A DNA stretch of 64,000 nucleotides from Acinetobacter radioresistens DSM 6976 = NBRC 102413 = CIP 103788. Lineage in GTDB: Bacteria; Pseudomonadota; Gammaproteobacteria; Pseudomonadales; Moraxellaceae. The notes beneath the pieces are model-generated. The model was not told where the DNA came from. It was given only the letters and a program-made list of their open reading frames with translations, and ran no database searches. Every line of letters begins with the position of its first letter. The stretch's first letter is position 1. A program made the translations under genes and the position numbers. Below are positions 45,407-54,187 of this stretch, piece by piece. The DNA is taken from the NCBI RefSeq assembly GCF_006757745.1, contig NZ_AP019740.1, positions 2,914,001 through 2,978,000 on the forward strand, given 5' to 3'.

Positions 45407-45440
45407 AAAAAAGAAGGATTTATCCTTCTTTTTTATTTTT
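45407..45440 (+). terminator. Terminator after the DUF1328 gene
   Basis: AAAAAAGAAGGAT (45407-45419) pairs with ATCCTTCTTTTTT (45422-45434), followed by more T. The true loop is likely TTTA or longer, since a 2-nt loop is not possible. Confidence 0.88.
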
Positions 45441-45565
45441 TCATCTTATTAAAAACATAAATTTTCACATTTCTTCTTTTATATTCTTTTTCTTTTCAGT
45501 CATTTTAAATATTTTTTATGATTTAATCAGGTCATTCTCTTAAGTTTATACAAGGATTGATCAGA

Positions 45566-46300
45566 ATGACTTCAACAATCAAAACCCGCGAAATTCATTA
45601 TAACGTAGCAGATGGTACCAATTTAGTTGGCTATTTTGCTGCGCCAGAATCTGATGCACCAGTAGCGGGTGTGATTGTAGCGCCAGAATGGTGGGGCAGA
45701 ACTGAATATACTGAACAACGTGCCCGTGAGCTGGCTGAGCATGGTTATGCTGCACTTGCAATTGATATGTATGGTGACAAAAAGGTAACTATCGACGCGG
45801 GCCAAGCCAATGAATGGATGACCCAAACTTTTCAGGATCCGGACACAATAGTGACTCGTGCGTCAGCTGGCCTAAAGGCTTTGGCTGAACAAAATGAAGT
45901 AAATCCGGATAAACTGGCAGCAATAGGCTTTTGCTATGGGGGCAAGGTCGTCCTTGATCTGGCACGCTCAGGTGCACCACTTAAAGCCGTTGCTACTTTT
46001 CACGGTAATCTCTCTGCAAAAGAGCCGGCACAGCCTGGAAAAATTCAGGCTGAAGTTCTGGTATTGCACGGTGAACTCGACAGCATGGTCACTCTAGATG
46101 ATGTAGCCAGTTTCAAGCAGGAAATGCAGGCAGCGGATGTAGAGCATGATGTTATTGTATTTGAAGCAGCAAAACATGGTTTTAGTAATCCATTAGCCGA
46201 TGAACGTGCCCGGGCCAATGGAGTAGATCTGGGCTATAACGCAGAAGCAGAGCGACAAAGCTTAAAGGCCATGTATGATTTGCTACAACGTCACCTTTAA
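45566..46300 (+). CDS. Dienelactone hydrolase family protein
   Basis: A 244-residue alpha/beta hydrolase. The nucleophile is Cys in Gly-Phe-Cys-Tyr-Gly-Gly, characteristic of dienelactone hydrolases; the acid is in His-Gly-Glu-Leu-Asp-Ser, and the His is in Lys-His-Gly-Phe-Ser-Asn-Pro. In aromatic degradation such enzymes open dienelactones, but many paralogues act on other esters, and no catechol genes are nearby. ATG 45566 has AAGGA 9 nt upstream and is preferred over the TTG at 45557. Confidence 0.9.
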   Translation: MTSTIKTREIHYNVADGTNLVGYFAAPESDAPVAGVIVAPEWWGRTEYTEQRARELAEHGYAALAIDMYGDKKVTIDAGQANEWMTQTFQDPDTIVTRASAGLKALAEQNEVNPDKLAAIGFCYGGKVVLDLARSGAPLKAVATFHGNLSAKEPAQPGKIQAEVLVLHGELDSMVTLDDVASFKQEMQAADVEHDVIVFEAAKHGFSNPLADERARANGVDLGYNAEAERQSLKAMYDLLQRHL

Positions 46301-46319
46301 CCTATAAAAGATTAAAACC

Positions 46320-46346
46320 GCAGTAAGGTGCTGATTACCTTACTGC
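46320..46346 (+). repeat. Inverted repeat after the dienelactone hydrolase gene
   Basis: A perfect 10-bp stem of GCAGTAAGGT and ACCTTACTGC has a 7-nt loop. There is no T-run after it, so it may be a 3'-end stabiliser or a weak terminator. Confidence 0.55.
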
Positions 46347-46385
46347 ATAGATTCAACCTATAAATAAAACGATGAGGGTATAATC

Positions 46386-46751
46386 ATGATTGAAAATAAT
46401 TGTCCATATTGTGACTTTGATGAATATGATGTGATTGATAAAAATGACTTTGGTGCCATTTTGCCTGAGCCAAAACCGTTATCTAAGGGACATTCTGTTA
46501 TTATTCCCCTGCGCCATATCAGTTCATTTTTCGATGTCACTGATAAAGAACGTAAAAGTCTGATGTCGCTTCTGGAACTGGCGCGTAATGAACTTAAAAT
46601 TCGTCATCAGCCTGAAGGTTTCCATATCGGCTTTAATGATGGTTCTGTCTTTGGAGAAGCTTCCCAGCATCTCCATATCCATATTATTCCACGCTATGCG
46701 GGTCAGGCTTTAAGACTGGACGAGCGCTGGGGAATACTGGACGAAGAATAA
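46386..46751 (+). CDS. HIT family protein
   Basis: A 121-residue histidine-triad nucleotide hydrolase/transferase. The catalytic triad is His-Leu-His-Ile-His-Ile-Ile near residues 98-104. An N-terminal Cys-Pro-Tyr-Cys pair near residue 5-8 could bind metal. Substrates may be AMP conjugates or dinucleotides. A terminator follows. Confidence 0.93.
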   Translation: MIENNCPYCDFDEYDVIDKNDFGAILPEPKPLSKGHSVIIPLRHISSFFDVTDKERKSLMSLLELARNELKIRHQPEGFHIGFNDGSVFGEASQHLHIHIIPRYAGQALRLDERWGILDEE

Positions 46752-46757
46752 ATGAGT

Positions 46758-46784
46758 AGATGATGCCTAGGGCATCATCTTTTA
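46758..46784 (+). terminator. Terminator after the HIT gene
   Basis: AGATGATGCC (46758-46767) pairs with GGCATCATCT (46771-46780) around a 3-nt loop, followed by TTTTATCC. Confidence 0.8.
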
Positions 46785-46927
46785 TCCTGGTTACTGGGTT
46801 TAATGATTTCTGCCGTTTACTATAACGGTGCTATTTATCTTTAATACTTAATCTTTAAGCTGTTTAAAACACCTGCCATGAAACAGCCTTTTTCCAACTA
46901 AAAAATCTATTCTCGCTGTAGTTCAGC

Positions 46928-46933
46928 TATAAT
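46928..46933 (+). promoter_or_regulatory. Consensus -10 box before mutY
   Basis: TATAAT at 46928-46933 would start RNA near 46940. I see no good -35 at 16-18 bp. It makes the ATG at 46962 the likely mutY start, because a TTG at 46947 would leave almost no leader. Confidence 0.45.
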
Positions 46934-46961
46934 CTCTAGGTAATTCTTGCCTGAAATTTAT

Positions 46962-47993
46962 ATGTCCGAATTTTCCTTTTCACATGCTTTACTTGAATGG
47001 TTTGATGTTCATGGCCGGCATGATCTGCCTTGGCAAGTCAGTGATGATCCCTATAAAGTCTGGGTTTCAGAAATTATGCTTCAACAAACCCAGGTCAAGA
47101 CTGTGCTGCAATATTTCGAACGCTTTATCCAGCGGTTTCCTACTGTAAATGACTTGGGACTGGCTAGTTGGGATGAAGTAGCCCTATACTGGGCTGGGCT
47201 GGGCTATTATGCACGTGCCCGAAATCTGCATAAAGCAGCTGGAATAGTTAGCTGTGAAGGCAAATTTCCAGACAGTCTTGAGGGCTGGATTGCTTTGCCC
47301 GGTATAGGCCGCTCGACAGCAGGCGCATTAATGTCACTCGGATTGCGCCAGTATGGTGTCATTATGGATGGCAATGTTAAACGGGTACTGGCACGCTTTT
47401 TTGCAATTGAAGAAGATTTGAGCCAGCCGGTACAGGAACGCAGACTCTGGAAACTGGCAGAAGAGCTATGTCCGACTGAACGTAACCATGATTATACGCA
47501 AGCTATCATGGATCTGGGTGCTACCATTTGTACCCCCAAAAAACCGTTATGCCTTTACTGCCCGATGCAGCAGCACTGTCTTGCCCATCAGCAGGGATTA
47601 GAAACTGAATTGCCTTATAAAAAACCAAAAAAGCCTGTGCCGCTGAAACAGGGCCATATCTTATTATTGCAAAGCCAAGACCAATGGTTATGGCAGCAGC
47701 GGCCAGCTAGCGGTCTCTGGGGCGGCTTGTATTGTCTGCCTATAATTGAAGATAAGCAGCAGTTTTCTCAGCTGCTGGCACAATATGGTTTAAAGCAGAA
47801 ACAAGCGCCCATTCAGTTTACACATGGCTTCACTCATTTTACCTGGCTGCTGGATACCTATCTGTTCCACGTGGAACCAGAACAACGTGAGTTTCTACAG
47901 ACTGAACTGGGTGGTGAATGGCTGAGCCCTGAACAGGCTCTAATGCGTGGTCTGCCAACGGCTATGAAAAAATTGATTCAGCTTATCGAGTGA
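46962..47993 (+). CDS. mutY: Adenine DNA glycosylase
   Basis: Removes adenine mispaired with 8-oxoguanine, limiting GC-to-TA mutations. The catalytic Glu is in Glu-Ile-Met-Leu-Gln-Gln-Thr-Gln-Val; the helix-hairpin-helix is Leu-Pro-Gly-Ile-Gly-Arg-Ser-Thr-Ala-Gly and Asp-Gly-Asn-Val-Lys-Arg-Val-Leu provides the Asp. The iron-sulfur loop Cys-x6-Cys-x2-Cys-x5-Cys is complete. A C-terminal NUDIX-like recognition domain follows (about 225-340). 343 residues from this start. Confidence 0.96.
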   Translation: MSEFSFSHALLEWFDVHGRHDLPWQVSDDPYKVWVSEIMLQQTQVKTVLQYFERFIQRFPTVNDLGLASWDEVALYWAGLGYYARARNLHKAAGIVSCEGKFPDSLEGWIALPGIGRSTAGALMSLGLRQYGVIMDGNVKRVLARFFAIEEDLSQPVQERRLWKLAEELCPTERNHDYTQAIMDLGATICTPKKPLCLYCPMQQHCLAHQQGLETELPYKKPKKPVPLKQGHILLLQSQDQWLWQQRPASGLWGGLYCLPIIEDKQQFSQLLAQYGLKQKQAPIQFTHGFTHFTWLLDTYLFHVEPEQREFLQTELGGEWLSPEQALMRGLPTAMKKLIQLIE

Positions 47994-48044
47994 TGACATA
48001 CTGGTTACTGTCATTTTATAAACTTATTTAATCAAGGAAGTCGT

Positions 48045-48581
48045 GTGTCACGTTTTGCCGGTTATATTTTTTTAAGTTTGTGTTTTATCTTGATAGCGGC
48101 CTGTACCTCTGCGCCGAAAAAACCTTCTGCCCTACCCGCTGCCCAAGTAAGTAAACTTCATCGTATGCAGCTTGCTCCGCGTTTGCCGGTTCCAGTGAAG
48201 AGTATGGAGCGTCAACAACTCAGTGATACCTGGGGAGTGTCACGTAGTAAAGGACGCACTCATGAAGGTATTGATATTATGTCTCCACGCGGTACAAAAG
48301 TTTATAGTGCCACAGAGGGGCTGATCGCAGATCTGCGCAATAACAATCTTGGAGGTAAAGTCATCTGGATTTTGGGACCAGGTGGCAGCTGGCACTATTA
48401 TGCCCATCTTGATGGGCACAAGCGAGGTCTGGAAGTCGGTGATTATATTAAAAAGGGACAGCTCATCGGTTACGTAGGCAATACTGGTAATGCCCGTCAT
48501 ACAGCCCCTCATCTTCATTATGGAATTTATCTGCAAGGCAAAGGTCGTGGTGCAGTGAATCCTTATCTGTATCTGCGTTAG
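48045..48581 (+). CDS. M23-family peptidoglycan metallopeptidase lipoprotein
   Basis: A 178-residue protein with a lipobox Leu-Ile-Ala-Ala-Cys (Cys20) and a LytM/M23 domain (about 65-175). Zinc and catalytic residues appear as His-Glu-Gly-Ile-Asp-Ile, His-Tyr-Tyr-Ala-His-Leu-Asp and Pro-His-Leu-His-Tyr. It may be an active cell-wall endopeptidase, because all metal ligands are kept, unlike EnvC/NlpD activators. The GTG start at 48045 has AAGGAAG 4 nt upstream. Confidence 0.9.
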   Translation: MSRFAGYIFLSLCFILIAACTSAPKKPSALPAAQVSKLHRMQLAPRLPVPVKSMERQQLSDTWGVSRSKGRTHEGIDIMSPRGTKVYSATEGLIADLRNNNLGGKVIWILGPGGSWHYYAHLDGHKRGLEVGDYIKKGQLIGYVGNTGNARHTAPHLHYGIYLQGKGRGAVNPYLYLR

Positions 48582-48590
48582 GAAAAAAAT

Positions 48591-48836
48591 ATGTCAGAAG
48601 CTTTAATTCAACGGCTGGTCGAGTTTGCAGAATCTGGAAACCAGCAGAAAATTGTGCTGGCCGGACAGAGTTACCAGGGCTGGATAATGGAAATTACTGA
48701 AGATGCGCTGATGATCAGCACAGGTTTTAATGATAAGAATGGTAAAGATTTCTGGTTAAAGTTTGACGATCTTGCTATTGCCGAACTATATTTTTGGAAT
48801 AATCTTACCAGTGAGTGGATAAGATTTACTATTTAA
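48591..48836 (+). CDS. Small protein of unknown function, beta-rich
   Basis: An 81-residue acidic protein 9 bp after the M23 peptidase gene. One short N-terminal helix (about 1-14) is followed by alternating strands: Lys-Ile-Val-Leu-Ala-Gly, Gly-Trp-Ile-Met-Glu-Ile, Ala-Leu-Met-Ile-Ser-Thr, Phe-Trp-Leu-Lys-Phe-Asp, and Ala-Glu-Leu-Tyr-Phe. The helix plus five-strand order is Sm-like on paper. I do not recognise a family; the Sm-fold idea is speculative. Confidence 0.7.
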   Translation: MSEALIQRLVEFAESGNQQKIVLAGQSYQGWIMEITEDALMISTGFNDKNGKDFWLKFDDLAIAELYFWNNLTSEWIRFTI

Positions 48837-48867
48837 TGACCTTAAGTTAAACCACTCAGGGAGCACC

Positions 48868-49464
48868 ATGATGACCCCTCAGCGCTGCGGATGGTGCTCG
48901 GATGACCCGCTTTATATTGCCTATCATGACCAAGAGTGGGGAAAACCTGAATATGATGAGCAACGCCTATTTGAAATGCTGTGTCTGGAAGGTCAGCAAG
49001 CCGGCCTCTCTTGGATTACCGTTTTAAAAAAACGCCAGGCTTATCGGCAGCATTTTTTTCAATATCCAATTGCTAAGATTGCCAGCTTGAGTGATGAGCT
49101 GTTACAGCAAAAAATGCAGGATTCAGGTCTTATCCGTCACTTGGGCAAGTTGAAGGCTATTCGTGACAACGCAGTTGCCTGGCAAAAACTTAAAGCTGAA
49201 GTCGGTGACGTAGGCCTCTGGTTATGGCAAGTTGTCGATGGTCAACCTTTATATCGAAATGTAACAGATTTTCGTCAGGCTCCTGCCCAGACAGAGACCA
49301 GTCTTGCACTTTCAAAAACTTTAAAAAAATATGGTTTCAAATTTGTTGGACCGACGACCTGTTATGCTTTTATGCAGGCAGTCGGTATGGTTGATGATCA
49401 TGAAAATAGCTGTAAATTTAAGTCTAAGCCAAACATCCGCTTTTCTGCCAAGGAGTTGTTATGA
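48868..49464 (+). CDS. tag: DNA-3-methyladenine glycosylase I
   Basis: A 198-residue base-excision enzyme for 3-methyladenine. Zinc-binding residues are in place: Arg-Cys-Gly-Trp-Cys near the start, Tyr-His-Asp-Gln-Glu-Trp-Gly, and the C-terminal His-Glu-Asn-Ser-Cys. Gln-Gln-Ala-Gly-Leu-Ser-Trp is the family motif. ATG at 48868 or 48871 may start it. The last bases overlap the alcohol dehydrogenase gene as ATGA. Confidence 0.96.
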   Translation: MMTPQRCGWCSDDPLYIAYHDQEWGKPEYDEQRLFEMLCLEGQQAGLSWITVLKKRQAYRQHFFQYPIAKIASLSDELLQQKMQDSGLIRHLGKLKAIRDNAVAWQKLKAEVGDVGLWLWQVVDGQPLYRNVTDFRQAPAQTETSLALSKTLKKYGFKFVGPTTCYAFMQAVGMVDDHENSCKFKSKPNIRFSAKELL

Positions 49465-50489
49465 GTCAGAAGAATACTATTCGTGCCTATGCTGCCATGC
49501 AGCCAGGTGCAGCACTGGTTCCCTATGAGTTCGATGCCGGTGATTTACAGCCACATCAGGTTGAAGTCAAGGTTGAGTACTGTGGCTTGTGTCACTCTGA
49601 TATTTCAGTACTAAATAATGACTGGGGCAGTTCGGTTTATCCGGTTGTGGCTGGTCATGAAATTATCGGTACAATTATTGGCTTAGGCTCAGAAGCCAGA
49701 GGCTTGCAACTGGGTCAACGTGTGGGTATCGGCTGGACAGCAGAAAGCTGTCAGCATTGTGATTACTGTATTGCCGGCGATCAGGTAATGTGTAATGGTG
49801 GTTCTAAAGCGACTATTGTTGACCATGCTGGCGGTTTTGCTGAAAAAGTTCGTGCCGACTGGCAATGGGCGATTCCTCTTCCCGATGATCTGGATCCACA
49901 AAGTGCCGGCCCCCTGCTCTGTGGCGGTATTACTGTATTTGACCCCTTATTAAAACATCAGATTCAATCTGTACATCATGTCGGTGTTATCGGAATTGGG
50001 GGCTTGGGCCATATGGCCATCAAGCTGCTTAAAGCATGGGGCTGCGAAATTACTGCTTTCACTTCCAGTCTGGATAAAACACCCGAGCTGATTGAAATGG
50101 GTGCAGATCACGTAGTAAACAGCCGTGATTCTGCGGCACTTAAAGACCAATACGGCAAGTTTGACTTATTGCTCAGTACCGTTAATGTCAGTCTGGACTG
50201 GAAATCCTATCTACACACACTGGCACCACATGGTACCGTACATATGTTGGGACTCACCCTTGAACCGATGCAGGTACCAGTAGGAACCCTTATTGGAGGG
50301 AACAAATCAGTGACGGGCTCACCCACCGGTTCACCGGCGGCTTTGCGTCAGTTACTCAAGTTTGCAGCACGTAAAAATATTGCTCCACAGATTGAACTGT
50401 TTCCAATGTCACAGATTAATGAAGCTATTGAACGCCTGCACTCAGGTCAAGTACGTTACCGGGTGGTTTTAAAAGCAGATTTTGACTAA
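49461..50489 (+). CDS. Zinc-dependent NAD(P) alcohol dehydrogenase (YahK/CAD-like)
   Basis: A 342-residue medium-chain dehydrogenase. Catalytic zinc residues are in Cys-Gly-Leu-Cys-His-Ser-Asp and Gly-His-Glu-Ile-Ile-Gly; structural zinc cysteines are in [15 protein letters not shown]. The Rossmann motif is Gly-Ile-Gly-Gly-Leu-Gly-His. Similar to broad-range aldehyde reductases such as YahK. It is translationally coupled to tag (ATGA) and its end overlaps the converging regulator gene by 4 bp. Confidence 0.93.
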   Translation: MSQKNTIRAYAAMQPGAALVPYEFDAGDLQPHQVEVKVEYCGLCHSDISVLNNDWGSSVYPVVAGHEIIGTIIGLGSEARGLQLGQRVGIGWTAESCQHCDYCIAGDQVMCNGGSKATIVDHAGGFAEKVRADWQWAIPLPDDLDPQSAGPLLCGGITVFDPLLKHQIQSVHHVGVIGIGGLGHMAIKLLKAWGCEITAFTSSLDKTPELIEMGADHVVNSRDSAALKDQYGKFDLLLSTVNVSLDWKSYLHTLAPHGTVHMLGLTLEPMQVPVGTLIGGNKSVTGSPTGSPAALRQLLKFAARKNIAPQIELFPMSQINEAIERLHSGQVRYRVVLKADFD

Positions 50490-51913
50490 CTGTCTGTGTT
50501 ATCAAGTTTTTGTTTTACCCATTCTGCCAGTTTATCAATTGACTGGCAGATCTCATGACTTAAGCCATGTCCGGCATTTAAACGGATAAAATGCCGGTAG
50601 CGCCGGTCTTCTCCAAATACTTCTCCCGGTACAATGTTAATACCATGCCGCTGTGCAAAATGATACATTTCTAGTCCGTCAATCTGTACCGGAAATTCCA
50701 GCCACAGGGCATAACCACCCTCAGGCTGACTTAGACCGATTTTAACGCCTTGAAAAGCCTTTAAAATATATTCCTGATATTGTCTTACCTGCTGCATAAG
50801 ACGGGGGCGTAAACTATTTAAATGTTCACGGTAACTGCGGCTATATATCAGATCGGCCAGTGCAAGCTGCAATGGTGTATTGACGATGGCATTTCCATTT
50901 AATAACCCGATTCTAAAAGACTGTAGCTGCTGGCTGATACATACCCACCCAATGCGGTAAGCAGATGATAAAGACTTGGAAACTGAACCGCAGTAGATGA
51001 CATAACCGGCCTGATCCCAGTACTTAATAGGTAATGGTCGTTCCAGATTAAAGCCGCATTCAGCATAAATATCATCTTCAATCACATAACAGCGGTAGCG
51101 TTCTGCCAGCTGTGCAATCTGTGCCTTTTCTGTATTGGTCAGACAGTAGCCAAGCGGATTCTGGTAATTCGCAGTCATCAGACAGGCCTTTACCTGCCCG
51201 CTTTGCATCATCTGTTCCAGCCGGTCCAGATCAACGCCTGCATGACTGGCCGGTATTTCGATAATTTTACGCTTCAGACTGGCCAGTAGCTGTAACTGGC
51301 CATTAAAACTTGGGGTTGGTACCAGAATGCTATCACCCACTTCAGTAAGCTGCTGAATAATGAGTGATAATGCAGGCATACAGCCACTGGTAATTAAAAT
51401 ATCTTCTGGCTGAATATACAGGCCATCTTCTGCCCAGTGTTCGCTTAAAGCCTGACGTAACTTTTTATGGCCCTGCCGGTCACTGTATAGAAAGTCTTCC
51501 GGCTGGCTATGCTTGAGCGCACGCTGAATCGAACGGCGCAAAGCCTCTACAGGTACCAGTTGTGGTGATAGCTGGATAGCCCCCAGATGTACTAAATTAG
51601 TCTGAATGGAAGCCTGCTGTATTTCAATTTGCAGTTCAAGATTACTGACATCACGCGGTCTGGACTGGAAATCTAAATGACGGGGTAACGGGTTTTGTAA
51701 TGACTGCCCTTTCACAAAATAGCCAGATCTGGGCCGTACATAAATTAAGCCTTGAGCTTCCAGTAATTCATAACAGCTTTGTGCAGTGCTCAGGCTCACT
51801 TCATGCTGCCGGGCAAAATCCCGAAGAGAACTGAGCCGCTGATCGGCTTTTAAAGCTTGGCTGTGAATTTTTCCGGCCAGCTGACTGGCAAGAAGTTGGT
51901 AGTGAAATGCCAT
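50486..51913 (-). CDS. MocR-type regulator (GntR HTH with aminotransferase domain)
   Basis: A 475-residue protein: GntR winged helix (about 5-72; Leu-Ser-Ser-Leu-Arg-Asp-Phe-Ala, Ser-Leu-Ser-Thr-Ala-Gln) and a PLP domain (about 110-470), with Asn-Tyr-Gln-Asn-Pro-Leu-Gly and the PLP Lys in Gly-Ser-Val-Ser-Lys-Ser-Leu. It resembles the PtsJ/YdcR group. The likely target is unclear, as the divergent gene is an unrelated lipoprotein. It is the second MocR protein in this window. Confidence 0.92.
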   Translation of the reverse strand: MAFHYQLLASQLAGKIHSQALKADQRLSSLRDFARQHEVSLSTAQSCYELLEAQGLIYVRPRSGYFVKGQSLQNPLPRHLDFQSRPRDVSNLELQIEIQQASIQTNLVHLGAIQLSPQLVPVEALRRSIQRALKHSQPEDFLYSDRQGHKKLRQALSEHWAEDGLYIQPEDILITSGCMPALSLIIQQLTEVGDSILVPTPSFNGQLQLLASLKRKIIEIPASHAGVDLDRLEQMMQSGQVKACLMTANYQNPLGYCLTNTEKAQIAQLAERYRCYVIEDDIYAECGFNLERPLPIKYWDQAGYVIYCGSVSKSLSSAYRIGWVCISQQLQSFRIGLLNGNAIVNTPLQLALADLIYSRSYREHLNSLRPRLMQQVRQYQEYILKAFQGVKIGLSQPEGGYALWLEFPVQIDGLEMYHFAQRHGINIVPGEVFGEDRRYRHFIRLNAGHGLSHEICQSIDKLAEWVKQKLDNTDS

Positions 51914-52002
51914 ATCTGTACTGCTTTTTTAAATTTTTTTGTGTCTGTAATGCTCTATAGCATAGGTTTAAGCTGAAAAAAATTAAAATTGAGCAAAACT
52001 TG

Positions 52003-52377
52003 ATGAAAACTTGTACTTTATTATTTATTTGTCTATGGCTAGCAGCTTGTCAGCCACAATATCAGCAGAATACTTCTCAAAATGCACTGTGTCAGTCATT
52101 AATTGGAGGTTATTTAAAAATGCAGTCACTGCCTGGCTATCAGCTCTGGAAAATTACAGCACTCCCTTCCAGCACAGAGTGGCATTATCTTTATAAGAAA
52201 CCTACTGAAAACGGGCTGATTATGACAGGTCTACTTCAGCCTAAAATCGAGTTTGTCTGTTCACAACAGCAGCAGCATTTACGACTCGAATTATTGCAGA
52301 CATCCAGACAGCTCAGGCTCCCATTATTTGAGCTCCGTTTGCCTGTGCCAGCCTCTCAGGTAAATGGTTCAAAATGA
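52003..52377 (+). CDS. Small predicted lipoprotein, unknown function
   Basis: A 124-residue protein with a lipobox Leu-Ala-Ala-Cys at about residue 16 and no recognised domain. Gln-rich. The ATG at 52003 gives the signal peptide; the TTG just before it is less likely. Its 3' end overlaps the converging LysR gene by 22 bp. Confidence 0.72.
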   Translation: MKTCTLLFICLWLAACQPQYQQNTSQNALCQSLIGGYLKMQSLPGYQLWKITALPSSTEWHYLYKKPTENGLIMTGLLQPKIEFVCSQQQQHLRLELLQTSRQLRLPLFELRLPVPASQVNGSK

Positions 52378-53264
52378 AAACCCGAGCTTAATTCCTGTAC
52401 CAGATATTCGATCAGTAGCCTGACCCGTTTTGGTAAATGTTCCTGCTGATAATAAACCGCATGAATAGGCTGATAATGTAATTCAATCTGGTCTTCAAAC
52501 AAGGCAACTAGTCTGTTCTGGGCCAGATCCTGACCCACCAGAAATTCAGACAGGCAGGTAATTCCATGATGCAACAGGGCCAGCTGCCGTACAGTCTCAC
52601 CATTAGATGCCCGAATTGGTGCAGTTGCGGTAAAGTATTCATTACCCAGTTTGAGAGGCCAAGTGTTCAAATGCTTGGGAGAACTAAACCCGATTAACTG
52701 ATGCTGCAATAGCTCCCCAGCAGTTTGTGGAGTGCCATACTGTTCCAGATAAGCGGGGCTTGCAACTATATATAAGCGGCTTTGAGTGAGTAAACGAGCA
52801 TGCAGACTTGAATCATTCAGCTGACCAAAACGGATAGCCACATCGGTCCGATGTTCTAAAAGGTCAATAATCTGGTCATGGCTGTTCAGTTCAATTTCAA
52901 TATATGGATAGCGCTGCATAAATTTCTGCATGAGTGGAGCAATTACATGCAGCACAAAGGGGGTGGCCGAATCGATCCGGATTTTACCGGAAACCTCGTG
53001 GTCAGATTTAAGCAGCAGCTCTTCAGCATCGTTCAGCTCATTGATAATCTTGCGTGCACGCTCTAGAAACAGTTGGCCTTCCTGTGTCAGCGAGAGCTTG
53101 CGGGTAGTACGTTCCAGTAACGTAACGTTTAACTTACTCTCCAGACGCTGCAAAATACGGCTTAATCCAGAAGTTGACTGGCCGAGCTGTTCAGACGCCT
53201 TAACAATCGAACCACTATCCACAATACTGACAAAAACCTGCAGCTCTTCAAAAGTAGATTTCAT
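52356..53264 (-). CDS. LysR family transcriptional regulator (YafC-like)
   Basis: A 302-residue LysR regulator: winged helix-turn-helix at 1-60 (Phe-Val-Ser-Ile-Val-Asp-Ser-Gly-Ser-Ile, Leu-Ser-Arg-Ile-Leu-Gln-Arg-Leu-Glu) and a periplasmic-binding-like effector domain from about 88. It is divergent from an aldo-keto reductase, as E. coli yafC is next to dkgB. ATG 53264 is chosen over the earlier GTG and TTG codons. Confidence 0.92.
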   Translation of the reverse strand: MKSTFEELQVFVSIVDSGSIVKASEQLGQSTSGLSRILQRLESKLNVTLLERTTRKLSLTQEGQLFLERARKIINELNDAEELLLKSDHEVSGKIRIDSATPFVLHVIAPLMQKFMQRYPYIEIELNSHDQIIDLLEHRTDVAIRFGQLNDSSLHARLLTQSRLYIVASPAYLEQYGTPQTAGELLQHQLIGFSSPKHLNTWPLKLGNEYFTATAPIRASNGETVRQLALLHHGITCLSEFLVGQDLAQNRLVALFEDQIELHYQPIHAVYYQQEHLPKRVRLLIEYLVQELSSGFHFEPFT

Positions 53265-53377
53265 CACATCCAATTAATGACAAATTAACAATAATATTTT
53301 GCAGATTATCTACTTTTTTAGCAACAAAGCTTCCGACAAAATAATCTTAACTATTTAAAAATATGATCGAGGTTACG

Positions 53378-54181
53378 ATGATTATTCCTAAAATCGGTGT
53401 AGGTACCTTTCGCCTGTCTGGCCAAGCCGTCATTGATTCAGTCAGCCAGGCACTCGACGTTGGATACCGGGCGATTGATACAGCCCAGATTTATGGTAAT
53501 GAAGCAGAAGTCGGTACAGCCATAAAGCAAAGCAAGGTCTCCCGACAGGAGCTTTTCTTAACCACCAAGATCTGGACTGGAAATTATGCACCAGAACGGA
53601 TGATTGCCAGCCTGAAGGACAGCCTGCACAAGTTACAGACAAATGCTGTGAACTTGACACTCATTCATTGGCCAGCACCCGGTCTGGGCTACTCTGCTGC
53701 TGAACTGGTGCAGAGCCTGTATCAAGCCAAAAAGCTGGGACTCACCGAACATATTGGTGTGTCCAATTTCAATATTGCCCAGACAGAAGAGGCGATTGCA
53801 GCAGTTGGACCAGACCAGATTGTAACCAACCAGATCGAGCTAAGCCCTTATTTGCAAAACCGTACATTAGTACAATATCTGCAGAGCCAGAATATACAGG
53901 TTACCTCTTATATGACACTGGCTTATGGCAAGGTGCTGCAAGACCCTGTTCTTATGCGTATTGCAGCCTTACATGAAGCGAGTACCGCCCAGATTGCCCT
54001 GGCATGGGCCATGCAGCAGGGCTTTTCAGTAATTCCATCTTCTACCAAGCGTGAGCACCTGCTCAGTAATCTAGAAGCCCAGAAAATTCTGCTGAGCCAT
54101 GAAGAAATGCAGCAAATCGCCGAACTTGAACGTAATGGACGGGAAATCAGTCCGGAGCAGCTGGCACCAGCGTGGGATTAA
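53378..54181 (+). CDS. Aldo/keto reductase (DkgB-like)
   Basis: A 267-residue NADPH-dependent reductase. The catalytic tetrad is visible: Asp and Tyr in Asp-Thr-Ala-Gln-Ile-Tyr-Gly-Asn, Lys in Thr-Thr-Lys-Ile-Trp, and His in Leu-Ile-His-Trp-Pro. Ile-Pro-Ser-Ser-Thr-Lys-Arg is the cofactor motif. Similar to 2,5-diketo-gluconate/methylglyoxal reductase DkgB. GAGG 5 nt before ATG 53378 supports this start over ATG 53363. The MFS gene begins 6 bp after its stop. Confidence 0.92.
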   Translation: MIIPKIGVGTFRLSGQAVIDSVSQALDVGYRAIDTAQIYGNEAEVGTAIKQSKVSRQELFLTTKIWTGNYAPERMIASLKDSLHKLQTNAVNLTLIHWPAPGLGYSAAELVQSLYQAKKLGLTEHIGVSNFNIAQTEEAIAAVGPDQIVTNQIELSPYLQNRTLVQYLQSQNIQVTSYMTLAYGKVLQDPVLMRIAALHEASTAQIALAWAMQQGFSVIPSSTKREHLLSNLEAQKILLSHEEMQQIAELERNGREISPEQLAPAWD

Positions 54182-54187
54182 GTACGG

